From assembly GCA_001801685.1 (NCBI GenBank), contig MGYJ01000090.1, positions 62,001-126,000 of the forward strand: a stretch of 64,000 bases of DNA. Direction: 5' to 3'. The DNA is from Gammaproteobacteria bacterium RIFCSPHIGHO2_12_FULL_63_22 (GTDB lineage Bacteria > Pseudomonadota > Gammaproteobacteria > Xanthomonadales > Xanthomonadaceae). Shown here piece by piece: positions 35,287-42,972 of the stretch (position 1 is the first letter of the stretch; each line of letters begins with the position of its first letter). The translations under genes and the position numbers were made by a program. The notes below the pieces were generated by a model, which worked only from the letters and a program-made list of their open reading frames with translations, was not told where the DNA came from and did no database searches.

Positions 35287-36495
35287 TCAGCCGAGCTTGT
35301 GCAGCAGGTTCGCGCCAGCGATCCACACCGCAATGGACGTGCCGGCATTGGCCAGCACGAAGTTGACGAACACCCGTGCAAACCGGTTTCGCCACCAACC
35401 CTTGAGGGTGTCGGTGTCCTGGCGCAGGTTCAACATGTCCTGATAGGTCGGCTTGCGCACCCATGCTTCGGTGAAGGCGCTGACCATGCCCGAGCTCAAT
35501 GCCGGCACCAGGGGCGTGATGGGCGAGGCGAGGGCGGCAGCCAGGATGGACAGGGGATGTCCGCCCGCAGCTGCGCAACCGATTGCGCCACCGATGGCCG
35601 TGATCAGCACCCAGTCCAGCACCAGTTTGGCGCCGAAGTCGATGCCGCCCTGATGGAAACCCCAGGCAAATCCGCCCAGCAACAATGAAGCAAAGATGAG
35701 GGTGAACCACGGAACGCGGCTGCCTTCCGGAATATGGTCAAGCTCGGCCACGGTGGTGGCTGGATCGGCCTGTCCTTCAGCCAGCGCAACCGCCAGGCCC
35801 TTCAAGTGCCCGGCACCGACGACCGCCAGCACCTCGCGGGATTTCCCTTCACGGGCTCCCTCGCGCAGTCGTGCCGCCATGTAGCGATCGCGCTCGGCGA
35901 TCACGGCTTCGAACAACTGTGGCGTCTGCGTCGCGAACTCGCCAAAGCTCGCCTCCAGGATGTCGCCCTGTTTGAGCTTCTCGATTTCCTCTTCATCCAC
36001 CTGCTCGTTCACGAACAGGCTTCCCGCCAATCCCGCCATCAGCTTGCTGCGACCCCAGAAACCCAGGCTCGACCAGGCGCGCTTGAGCGTGGTTCCCACA
36101 TCACGATCGATCAGTTGCAGGACCAACCCACTCTCGGAAGCGCCGATGGCTGCTGCCTTGAGTTCTGCGCCTGGTTCGACGCCCAGTTGCTCGGCGAGGC
36201 GGCGTTGGTAGGCAGCCAGTGCGAGATTGGCGGCGACCAGGCCGATCTTTCCCTCACGGATGATCTGGAACAGGTCGAGCTTGGCCATGGCCTGTGGGTC
36301 GGTCAGCGCGCGGTGGCGCTGCGGATCGAGTTCCACCGCGACGGTGTCGTAGCTGCCACTGGCAATCGCCGCCTTGACCGCATCGATGCTGGCGCGTGAA
36401 ACATGCGCGGTTCCCAGCAACGTGAACCGCACGCCATCGCGCTCGACGATGGCATGGGGCTGGTCCTGCAGGTGCGACTCGATGGAATTGTCCAT
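35287..36495 (-). CDS. TraB/PrgY (GumN-like) family membrane protein
   Basis: TLLGTAHVSRASIDAVKAAI...VAVELDPQRHRAL...VVGAGHLKGL plus C-terminal TM helices. Confidence 0.88.
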   Translation of the reverse strand: MDNSIESHLQDQPHAIVERDGVRFTLLGTAHVSRASIDAVKAAIASGSYDTVAVELDPQRHRALTDPQAMAKLDLFQIIREGKIGLVAANLALAAYQRRLAEQLGVEPGAELKAAAIGASESGLVLQLIDRDVGTTLKRAWSSLGFWGRSKLMAGLAGSLFVNEQVDEEEIEKLKQGDILEASFGEFATQTPQLFEAVIAERDRYMAARLREGAREGKSREVLAVVGAGHLKGLAVALAEGQADPATTVAELDHIPEGSRVPWFTLIFASLLLGGFAWGFHQGGIDFGAKLVLDWVLITAIGGAIGCAAAGGHPLSILAAALASPITPLVPALSSGMVSAFTEAWVRKPTYQDMLNLRQDTDTLKGWWRNRFARVFVNFVLANAGTSIAVWIAGANLLHKLG

Positions 36496-37382
36496 CAGTC
36501 GCGATACCGCTTCAGGAGGTCCTGATAGGCATCGATTCGACGGTCGCGAAGGAAGGGCCAGATGCGGCGCACGTTTTCGCTGCGCGCCATATCGATATCC
36601 ACCAGCAGCACCTGCGCGGCATCGGTGCTGGCCTCGGCCAGGAACTCGCCCTGGGGACCGAGCACGTGGCTGCTGCCCCAGAAGGTGATTCCACTCGTAC
36701 CCAACGGCGAGGCCTCGTGGCCGATGCGATTGCAGCTGAGCACCGGCAGTCCATTGGCTACCGCGTGGCCGCGATGGCTCAGGATCCACGCGCCTCGCTG
36801 GCGATCCTTCTCGTCCTGGGGATCATCCGGATCCCAGCCGATGGCGGTCGGATACAAAAGCAGCTCCGCGCCCGCCAACGCCATCATTCGCGCGGCTTCC
36901 GGATACCACTGGTCCCAGCAGACCAGCACGCCCAGCCGGCCAACGCTGGTATCGATGGGATGGAAGCCCAGGTCGCCAGGGGTGAAATAGAATTTTTCGT
37001 GGAAGCCCGGGTCGTCGGGGATGTGCATCTTGCGGTACTTGCCGACCAGCCGGCCGTCTGCTTCCAGGACGACGGCGGTGTTGTGGTACAGGCCTGCGGC
37101 GCGTCGCTCGAACACCGATCCGACGATGACGACGCCATGCTTCGCGGCGAGTCGCCCCAGCCGCTCGCTGGTGGGACCGGGCACGGGTTCTGCGCGATCG
37201 AATTCATGCACGCTTTCGTGCTGGCAAAAATACGCACCGTTGTGCAGTTCCTGCAGCAACACCAGCTTGGCGCCCGCAGCAGCGGCTTCCGCGACCCGGA
37301 TTTCGATAACGGCCAGGTTGGCTTCCGCGCTGCCGTGGTCGCGCTCCTGTACCAGCGCGGCTTTCAAGGTTCGTGCGGTCAT
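36495..37382 (-). CDS. aguB: N-carbamoylputrescine amidase
   Basis: Nitrilase-fold enzyme: LQELHNGAYFCQHES, KYRKMHIPDDPGFHEKFYFTPGD, VLVCWDQWYPEAARMMALAGAE. Confidence 0.95.
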   Translation of the reverse strand: MTARTLKAALVQERDHGSAEANLAVIEIRVAEAAAAGAKLVLLQELHNGAYFCQHESVHEFDRAEPVPGPTSERLGRLAAKHGVVIVGSVFERRAAGLYHNTAVVLEADGRLVGKYRKMHIPDDPGFHEKFYFTPGDLGFHPIDTSVGRLGVLVCWDQWYPEAARMMALAGAELLLYPTAIGWDPDDPQDEKDRQRGAWILSHRGHAVANGLPVLSCNRIGHEASPLGTSGITFWGSSHVLGPQGEFLAEASTDAAQVLLVDIDMARSENVRRIWPFLRDRRIDAYQDLLKRYRD

Positions 37383-38404
37383 GCGATCAATCCTTGCGGC
37401 AGTTGCATGGTGAGGCAGTGGAGGCTGCCGTTTTGCCAGATCAGCGGCCGGCAGGGCACGGCAACGATCTCGCGTCCGGGAAACGCCGCACGCAGGATGG
37501 CCATGGCCGCGTCGTCGGCCGGATCGCCATAAGCGGGCGCAAGGACCGCACCATTGACGATCAGGAAGTTGGCGTAGGACGCCGCCAGCCTGCGTCCGCC
37601 ATCAATGACCGGTTGCGGCCACGGCAGTTCGAACAATCGGTACGGCTTGCCATTTTCCTGCACGAACGCGGCCAGTTCCCGCGCCATCGCCTGGAGCTCG
37701 GCGTGGTGAACGTCGGCCGGGTCCTGGCAGCCCTGGTAGACGATCGCGTCCACCGAGGCGAAGCGTGCGAGCGTGTCGATATGCGCGTCGGTGTCATCGC
37801 CTTCAAGGTAACCATGCTCAAGCCACAGCGTTCGACGCTGTTGCAACCATCCCTGCAATCGCCCGGTTACTTCCTGGCGATCGAGGTCGGGATGGCGTTC
37901 GTGCAGGCAACGCCAGGTCGAAAGCAGGGTGCCTTCGCCGTCGGTCTCGATCGCGCCGCCTTCCAGCGCGAAGTCGATGCGCTCACGCCGTGCTTCGCCG
38001 AACACGCCACGGTCACAAAGTTTCGCCACGATCTGGTCGTCGAGCCCGGCTTCGAACTTGCCGCCCCAGGCTGTGAAGTGGAAATCCAGCAGGCGCAGGC
38101 GATTGCCGTCCCGCAGGGTGATGGGGCCCGAATCCCGCAGCCAGGTATCGTCGTAGTCGAGTCGCTCGAACTGGACGCGCGACAGGTCGGCGGCGGCCAG
38201 CAAGCTGCGTGCCCGCGCTTCCACGGATTCATTCGCCACGCAGACCAGCGCCGTCTCGAACCGCGTGATCGCGGCGACCAGTGCGATGTACGTGGCTTCA
38301 ACCGATTCCAGTCTCTCCGCCCAATCCGTGCCGGCGTGCGGCCATGCGACCAGCACTGCCGACTGTGGCTCCCATTCCGCGGGGAAGCGCAGTACATCGC
38401 TCAT
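37379..38404 (-). CDS. aguA: Agmatine deiminase
   Basis: RFPAEWEPQSAVLVAWPHAGTDW...DDTWLRDSGPITL...NFLIVNGAVLAPAYGDPADDAA; adjacent to aguB. Confidence 0.94.
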   Translation of the reverse strand: MSDVLRFPAEWEPQSAVLVAWPHAGTDWAERLESVEATYIALVAAITRFETALVCVANESVEARARSLLAAADLSRVQFERLDYDDTWLRDSGPITLRDGNRLRLLDFHFTAWGGKFEAGLDDQIVAKLCDRGVFGEARRERIDFALEGGAIETDGEGTLLSTWRCLHERHPDLDRQEVTGRLQGWLQQRRTLWLEHGYLEGDDTDAHIDTLARFASVDAIVYQGCQDPADVHHAELQAMARELAAFVQENGKPYRLFELPWPQPVIDGGRRLAASYANFLIVNGAVLAPAYGDPADDAAMAILRAAFPGREIVAVPCRPLIWQNGSLHCLTMQLPQGLIA

Positions 38405-38730
38405 CAAGGATGCACTGGCGCAGGGCCGATTTCCAACGGACTGGCCTTGGTGAGAACCGCGTTCACGACGTGGCTGTTTTCGAAGTACACGCTGAAGGTT
38501 TCGTACTGCCAGCGGGTGATGGGCGGGGTATTGCGACTGCCGCCGCCAACGGCGGGATGTTTTTGTTGCGGCGCGCCGAAGCGGGCCTCCACCTGGGCCA
38601 TCGAGCTGCCACGCTTGGGCAGGTCCTTGCCTTGGGCGACCTGGGTGCGCTCGATCAGCAAGGTGTCGGAATGGGCGAGGGTGGATGTGAAGGCGAGCGT
38701 GCAGGCAAGCACAAGCAGGATGGGCTTCAT
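38404..38730 (-). CDS. Small exported hypothetical protein
   Basis: 108 aa with signal peptide MKPILLVLACTLAFTSTLAHS; stop overlaps aguA start (TGATG). Confidence 0.75.
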   Translation of the reverse strand: MKPILLVLACTLAFTSTLAHSDTLLIERTQVAQGKDLPKRGSSMAQVEARFGAPQQKHPAVGGGSRNTPPITRWQYETFSVYFENSHVVNAVLTKASPLEIGPAPVHP

Positions 38731-38852
38731 GTCAGGGTCCTCCAGGGGGCAGGCAATTGTCGCAGATGGAAAAAACCTTGGCCATTCACTGTCAACGCCG
38801 CGAGCCGGGAGGCGTTAAGGTAGGGACAGGGATTCGTGTCGGGGGAACGGTC

Positions 38853-40343
38853 ATGGGGCAGGCGGGCACGAGACTGACGGTCCAGGCGGGCGGCGGCACG
38901 GTCAACCCCGGGCACACCGGGCCACATCCGGACGATCCGACACTGCCGGCTCCGGATCCATTGCACACATTGCTCAGTCGCTGCTGCTACGGCATCCGTT
39001 CAGCCGACTGGAGTCGCGGCACCTCGATTGACTACACCGGCTGGCTCACCGAGCAGCTCGAGATGGACGCCAGTGCGGATGCCAACGTCGAGGCAGTCGT
39101 CGCCAGCACGTGGCCGCGGGTTGGCATGAGTGCGGCCGAGTTGCTCGCCGACGCGCGGGCCAGTTCGAACTCGCAGATTGCGGCCGGCGACTTGCGCGCG
39201 GCCAGCCTGGTTCGACAGCTGTACTGCAAGCGGCAATTGTTCGAGACGATGGTCGAATTCTGGGGCGATCATTTCAACATCGCGACGACGGCCAGTCCCG
39301 AGTCCTACTACAAATGCGTCGATGACCGCGAGGTGATCCGGGCCAACGCGCTCGGCACGTTCAAGACCATGTTGCATGCCAGCGCCCGAAGCCTGGCGAT
39401 GCTCTATTACCTGGACAATGTCAGCAACCGCAATACCGGGCCGAATGAAAACTACGCGCGCGAACTGATGGAGCTGCACACGCTTGGCGTGGATGGCGGC
39501 TATACGGAAACCGATGTCAGCGAGGTGGCCCGGTGCTTCACCGGCTGGACGGTTTCGGGCGTGGCGGCAGGGACACCGGCCTTCGCGTTTGTTGCTTCCA
39601 GGCACGATACCGGCAGCAAGCTGGTGCTCGGCACCACCATCCCGGCGGGCGGCGGCATCTCCGACGGAAACACCGTGTTGGACATGCTGGCGGCGCATCC
39701 ATCCACGGCCAGTTACATCGCGACGAAACTTTGCCGGAGATTCATCGGCGATGCACCGCAGCAAACGGCAATCGATGCCGTCGCCGCGACATTTACCGCC
39801 AGCGGCGGGCATATCCCCAGCGTGCTGATGACCCTGTTCGGCTCGGCCGAATTCATTTCCAGTTACGACCGCAAGGTGCGCCGCCCGTTGGATTACGTGC
39901 TGGCCTGCCTGCGGGCAACGGACGCCGTCCTCAGCGGGAATTTCCTGACCGGCATCGTCAGCCGCCTCAACACGCTGGGGCAGTTGCCATTTCGTTGGCC
40001 CACGCCGGACGGATATCCGGATGACATGGACGGCTGGGTGAATAGCGGCGCGATGTTGAACCGATGGAATTGGGCGGTTGCCGTGGCCGAAGGCAAGGTT
40101 TCGGGCGTGGCGCTCGATATCGCCGGACTCTCGTCCAACGCCAACACTCCGATCACGCTGGTCGATCAGCTGGCCAGCAGGCTGTTGCACCGTCCGCTCA
40201 GCATCGCCGATCGCGATGCCCTGATCGGTTTCGCGGCCAACGGCGGCGATCCGGCCGCCGTGATTGCAGCGCAAAGCCTGACGGGGCGCGCTCGCGAGCT
40301 TGTCGGCCTCCTGCTTTCATCCACCTACTTCAACTACCGCTGA
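38853..40343 (+). CDS. DUF1800 family protein
   Basis: HTLLSRCCYGIRSADW...RQLYCKRQLFETMVEFWGDHFNI...NENYARELMELHTLGVDGGYTETDVSEVARCFTGW; start after gggggaacgg. Confidence 0.9.
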   Translation: MGQAGTRLTVQAGGGTVNPGHTGPHPDDPTLPAPDPLHTLLSRCCYGIRSADWSRGTSIDYTGWLTEQLEMDASADANVEAVVASTWPRVGMSAAELLADARASSNSQIAAGDLRAASLVRQLYCKRQLFETMVEFWGDHFNIATTASPESYYKCVDDREVIRANALGTFKTMLHASARSLAMLYYLDNVSNRNTGPNENYARELMELHTLGVDGGYTETDVSEVARCFTGWTVSGVAAGTPAFAFVASRHDTGSKLVLGTTIPAGGGISDGNTVLDMLAAHPSTASYIATKLCRRFIGDAPQQTAIDAVAATFTASGGHIPSVLMTLFGSAEFISSYDRKVRRPLDYVLACLRATDAVLSGNFLTGIVSRLNTLGQLPFRWPTPDGYPDDMDGWVNSGAMLNRWNWAVAVAEGKVSGVALDIAGLSSNANTPITLVDQLASRLLHRPLSIADRDALIGFAANGGDPAAVIAAQSLTGRARELVGLLLSSTYFNYR

Positions 40344-40351
40344 GGCAGGCC

Positions 40352-41638
40352 ATGAAGATCGACCGTCGCAGTTTCCTGAAAGCCGGTGCGCTGATCGGCG
40401 CGGGTGGACTGGTTGGACCCCGTTTTGTCTTCGGGGCGCGGCACGGCACGCCCTCTGACACCGTGGTGGTGATCTTCCTGCGCGGCGGCCTTGATCCGAT
40501 GCAGGCCATCGTGCCGTATGGCGACAGCGACTACCTGCGACTGCGTCCGACCATTGCCATCCCGCAACCGGGAGCGGCCAATGGCGCGCTGCCACTGGAT
40601 AACCTGTTCGGCCTGCACCCGTCGCTTGCACCGCTGTTGCCGATCTACCAGGGCCGCCAATTGGCCGTCGTGCACGCCACCGGCCTGAAGCATGACGAGC
40701 GTTCGCACTTCGCCTGCCAGGACCATATCGAAACCGGGATCCACGACCTGGCCGGCGCCGGCGGGCATGCCGGCCATTCCGGCTGGTTGAATCGACATCT
40801 GACGGAAGTGGGGGACCCCGGTGGTTTCTTCGCCATCGGCATGGGCAGCGCGCTGCAGGCGGCGGTACGTGGCGACGCATCTGCGCTGGCGATGCAGTCG
40901 TTGTCGTCATTCTCGTTTTCCAGCACTTCCTCCCGAAAGCTGGAGATGGAAGACCGGCTCTATGCGATGTACGGCCGCGACAACGACGTCGGCCTTTCGG
41001 CCCGCCGCGCCCTGGACAGCATTGACTACATCGCGGCAGTCAAACCCGCCGCTATTCCGGTGGCGAATGGCGCGGTCTATCCGACCGGCACGTTCGGCAA
41101 CCAGATGAAGGAAGTGGCGCAATTGATCAAGGCCGGCATGGGCTTGCGGATTGCCTGCGTAGATCTGGGCGGCTTCGACCACCACGATGGCATCAACACC
41201 CGGTTGCCGCCGTTGCTCGACCAACTTGCACGCGGCATGGCTGCGTTCCACGCCGACCTGGGCAACGCGATGGGCGACGTGACCGTGGTGACGATGACCG
41301 AATTCGGGCGCCGCGCCTTCGAAAATGCGAGCGGCGGCACCGACCACGGCTGCGGCTCGATGATGTTGCTGATGGGCGGCGGTGTGGTGGGCGGGCAGGT
41401 GTACGCGGACTGGCCCGGCCTGAGGGATGTGGACTTGTTCAACGGCGACCTGGACGTGACCGTCGACTACCGGACGGTACTGACGGAGCTGATGCAAAAG
41501 CGCATGGCATCCGACCAGGACGGCGGGATCTTCCCGGATGTGCTGGGACAGCCACAGGTCGGCTGCTTTTCGAGCACGCGGTCGAACCCGAACCACCGGC
41601 TGCCCACGCCTCGGGGCAGCACGGTCGAGCTCACCTGA
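40352..41638 (+). CDS. DUF1501 family protein (Tat-type signal)
   Basis: MKIDRRSFLKAGALIGAGGLVGP; VVIFLRGGLDPMQAIVPYGD; FGRRAFENASGGTDHGCGSMMLLMGGGV. Confidence 0.92.
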   Translation: MKIDRRSFLKAGALIGAGGLVGPRFVFGARHGTPSDTVVVIFLRGGLDPMQAIVPYGDSDYLRLRPTIAIPQPGAANGALPLDNLFGLHPSLAPLLPIYQGRQLAVVHATGLKHDERSHFACQDHIETGIHDLAGAGGHAGHSGWLNRHLTEVGDPGGFFAIGMGSALQAAVRGDASALAMQSLSSFSFSSTSSRKLEMEDRLYAMYGRDNDVGLSARRALDSIDYIAAVKPAAIPVANGAVYPTGTFGNQMKEVAQLIKAGMGLRIACVDLGGFDHHDGINTRLPPLLDQLARGMAAFHADLGNAMGDVTVVTMTEFGRRAFENASGGTDHGCGSMMLLMGGGVVGGQVYADWPGLRDVDLFNGDLDVTVDYRTVLTELMQKRMASDQDGGIFPDVLGQPQVGCFSSTRSNPNHRLPTPRGSTVELT

Positions 41639-41678
41639 GCCTGCTTCGGGCAGGGCCGAACTGATTGCCCTGAAACGA

Positions 41679-41705
41679 AAAACGCCGGCAATGCCGGCGT
41701 TTTTT
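41679..41705. terminator. Probable bidirectional Rho-independent terminator
   Basis: aaaacgccggcaatgccggcgttttttg between convergent DUF1501 gene and rpmJ. Confidence 0.85.
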
Positions 41706-41728
41706 GCGACACCCTTGGCCGCCTGCGC

Positions 41729-41854
41729 TTAGCGCTGGCGAGCCTTGAAACGCGGGTTCGACTTGCAGATCACGAAGACCTTGCCCCGGCGGCGCACGAC
41801 CTTGCAGTCGCGATGGCGGGTCTTGGCCGACTTCAGGGAGTTGAGGACTTTCAT
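41729..41854 (-). CDS. rpmJ: 50S ribosomal protein L36, Zn-independent (C-minus) form
   Basis: 41 aa [41 protein letters not shown]; only two Cys. Below the ORF track length cutoff. Confidence 0.97.
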   Translation of the reverse strand: MKVLNSLKSAKTRHRDCKVVRRRGKVFVICKSNPRFKARQR

Positions 41855-41931
41855 GGGGATTCCTGGGAACGGGCGAACAAAGAAGCGAGATTATAGGCGG
41901 CCCCGGGACTCTTTGCAATACAAGGGCTTAT

Positions 41932-42558
41932 CTAGCGCAGATAGGCCTTGCTCAGGTTGTTCAGGTGCAGGCGCTCTTCGTCGCGCATGAAGGGCGAGAC
42001 CAGCATCATGACCTGCACGATGCCCAATCTGATGGCTTCCTGCTCGTCCTTGTCGCCCCGGACGCTCGAATAGTTGAGCCAGAAGGTGGCCAGCACGAGG
42101 ATATTGGTCGCGGCCCCTTCGATTTCGGCCGCCGTGGCCCGCATGACGCCGGCCTGCACCAGGCCGCGCATGACCGCCGTTGCATTGGCCGCCGCGCGCT
42201 TGAGGATCCGCGCGAAGCGCATTCGCAAGTGCCGGTTTCGGCTGAGGATGTCGACCAGGTCGCGATACAGGAAGCGGTATTCCCAGATGCACTCGAACAC
42301 CAGGTGCAGCTGCAGCCAGATGTCCTCGAGGTTGGGCAGGCGGCCCTCGGGCGCCACCAGGGCCGAGTCCATGCGCTCTTCATAGCGCTGGAACAAGTGC
42401 TCGATGATGTCGTCCTTGTTGCGGAAGTGGTAGTACAGGTTGCCCGGGCTGATCTCGAGCTCGTCGGCGATATGGTTGGTCGTGACGTTGGGTTCGCCCT
42501 GTTCGTTGAACAACGCCAGGGACGCATCCAGGATTCTTTGCCGGGTCTGCTTCGCCAT
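41932..42558 (-). CDS. TetR-family transcriptional regulator
   Basis: TRQRILDASLALFNEQGEPNVTTNHIADELEISPGNLYYHFRNKDDII HTH. Confidence 0.94.
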   Translation of the reverse strand: MAKQTRQRILDASLALFNEQGEPNVTTNHIADELEISPGNLYYHFRNKDDIIEHLFQRYEERMDSALVAPEGRLPNLEDIWLQLHLVFECIWEYRFLYRDLVDILSRNRHLRMRFARILKRAAANATAVMRGLVQAGVMRATAAEIEGAATNILVLATFWLNYSSVRGDKDEQEAIRLGIVQVMMLVSPFMRDEERLHLNNLSKAYLR

Positions 42559-42562
42559 TGCC

Positions 42563-42820
42563 TCAGCCGACCAGCTTCTTCACGAGATCGATGTATTTCT
42601 TCATCGCCTGTTCGCTCGAGGTTCCCTGTAATTTTTCCCAGGCCTCGTACTTGGCGGCGCCGACGAAGTCGAAGAAGCCGGGCTTGTCGCCCTTCACATC
42701 GCCCTCCGAGCCCTGCTTGTAAAGCGCATACAGGCGCAACATGGTGTCGTTGTCGGGCCGTTCGGCCAGTCCCTTGATGTCTTTGGTCGCTTGTTCGAAA
42801 TCTTTTTTGAGGTCGGCCAT
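42563..42820 (-). CDS. Acyl-CoA-binding protein (ACBP)
   Basis: 85 aa MADLKKDFEQATKDIKGLAERPDNDTMLRLYALYKQGSEGDVKGDKPGFFDFVGAAKYEAWEKLQGTSSEQAMKKYIDLVKKL; canonical YALYKQ...GD...KYEAW signature. Confidence 0.95.
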   Translation of the reverse strand: MADLKKDFEQATKDIKGLAERPDNDTMLRLYALYKQGSEGDVKGDKPGFFDFVGAAKYEAWEKLQGTSSEQAMKKYIDLVKKLVG

Positions 42821-42972
42821 GGCCTTGTCCCGGGAGCTGAACCAGCATTCCTGATAGCACGGCGAATGCAGGTGGTCAACGCGCGGTAGCCAAGAATTTG
42901 AAAGCCCGGGCGAGGTCTGGCAAGTTAGCGCTTCGGGCCGGATTCTCCGGCCTTCGATTCGGGGCAGGGACA

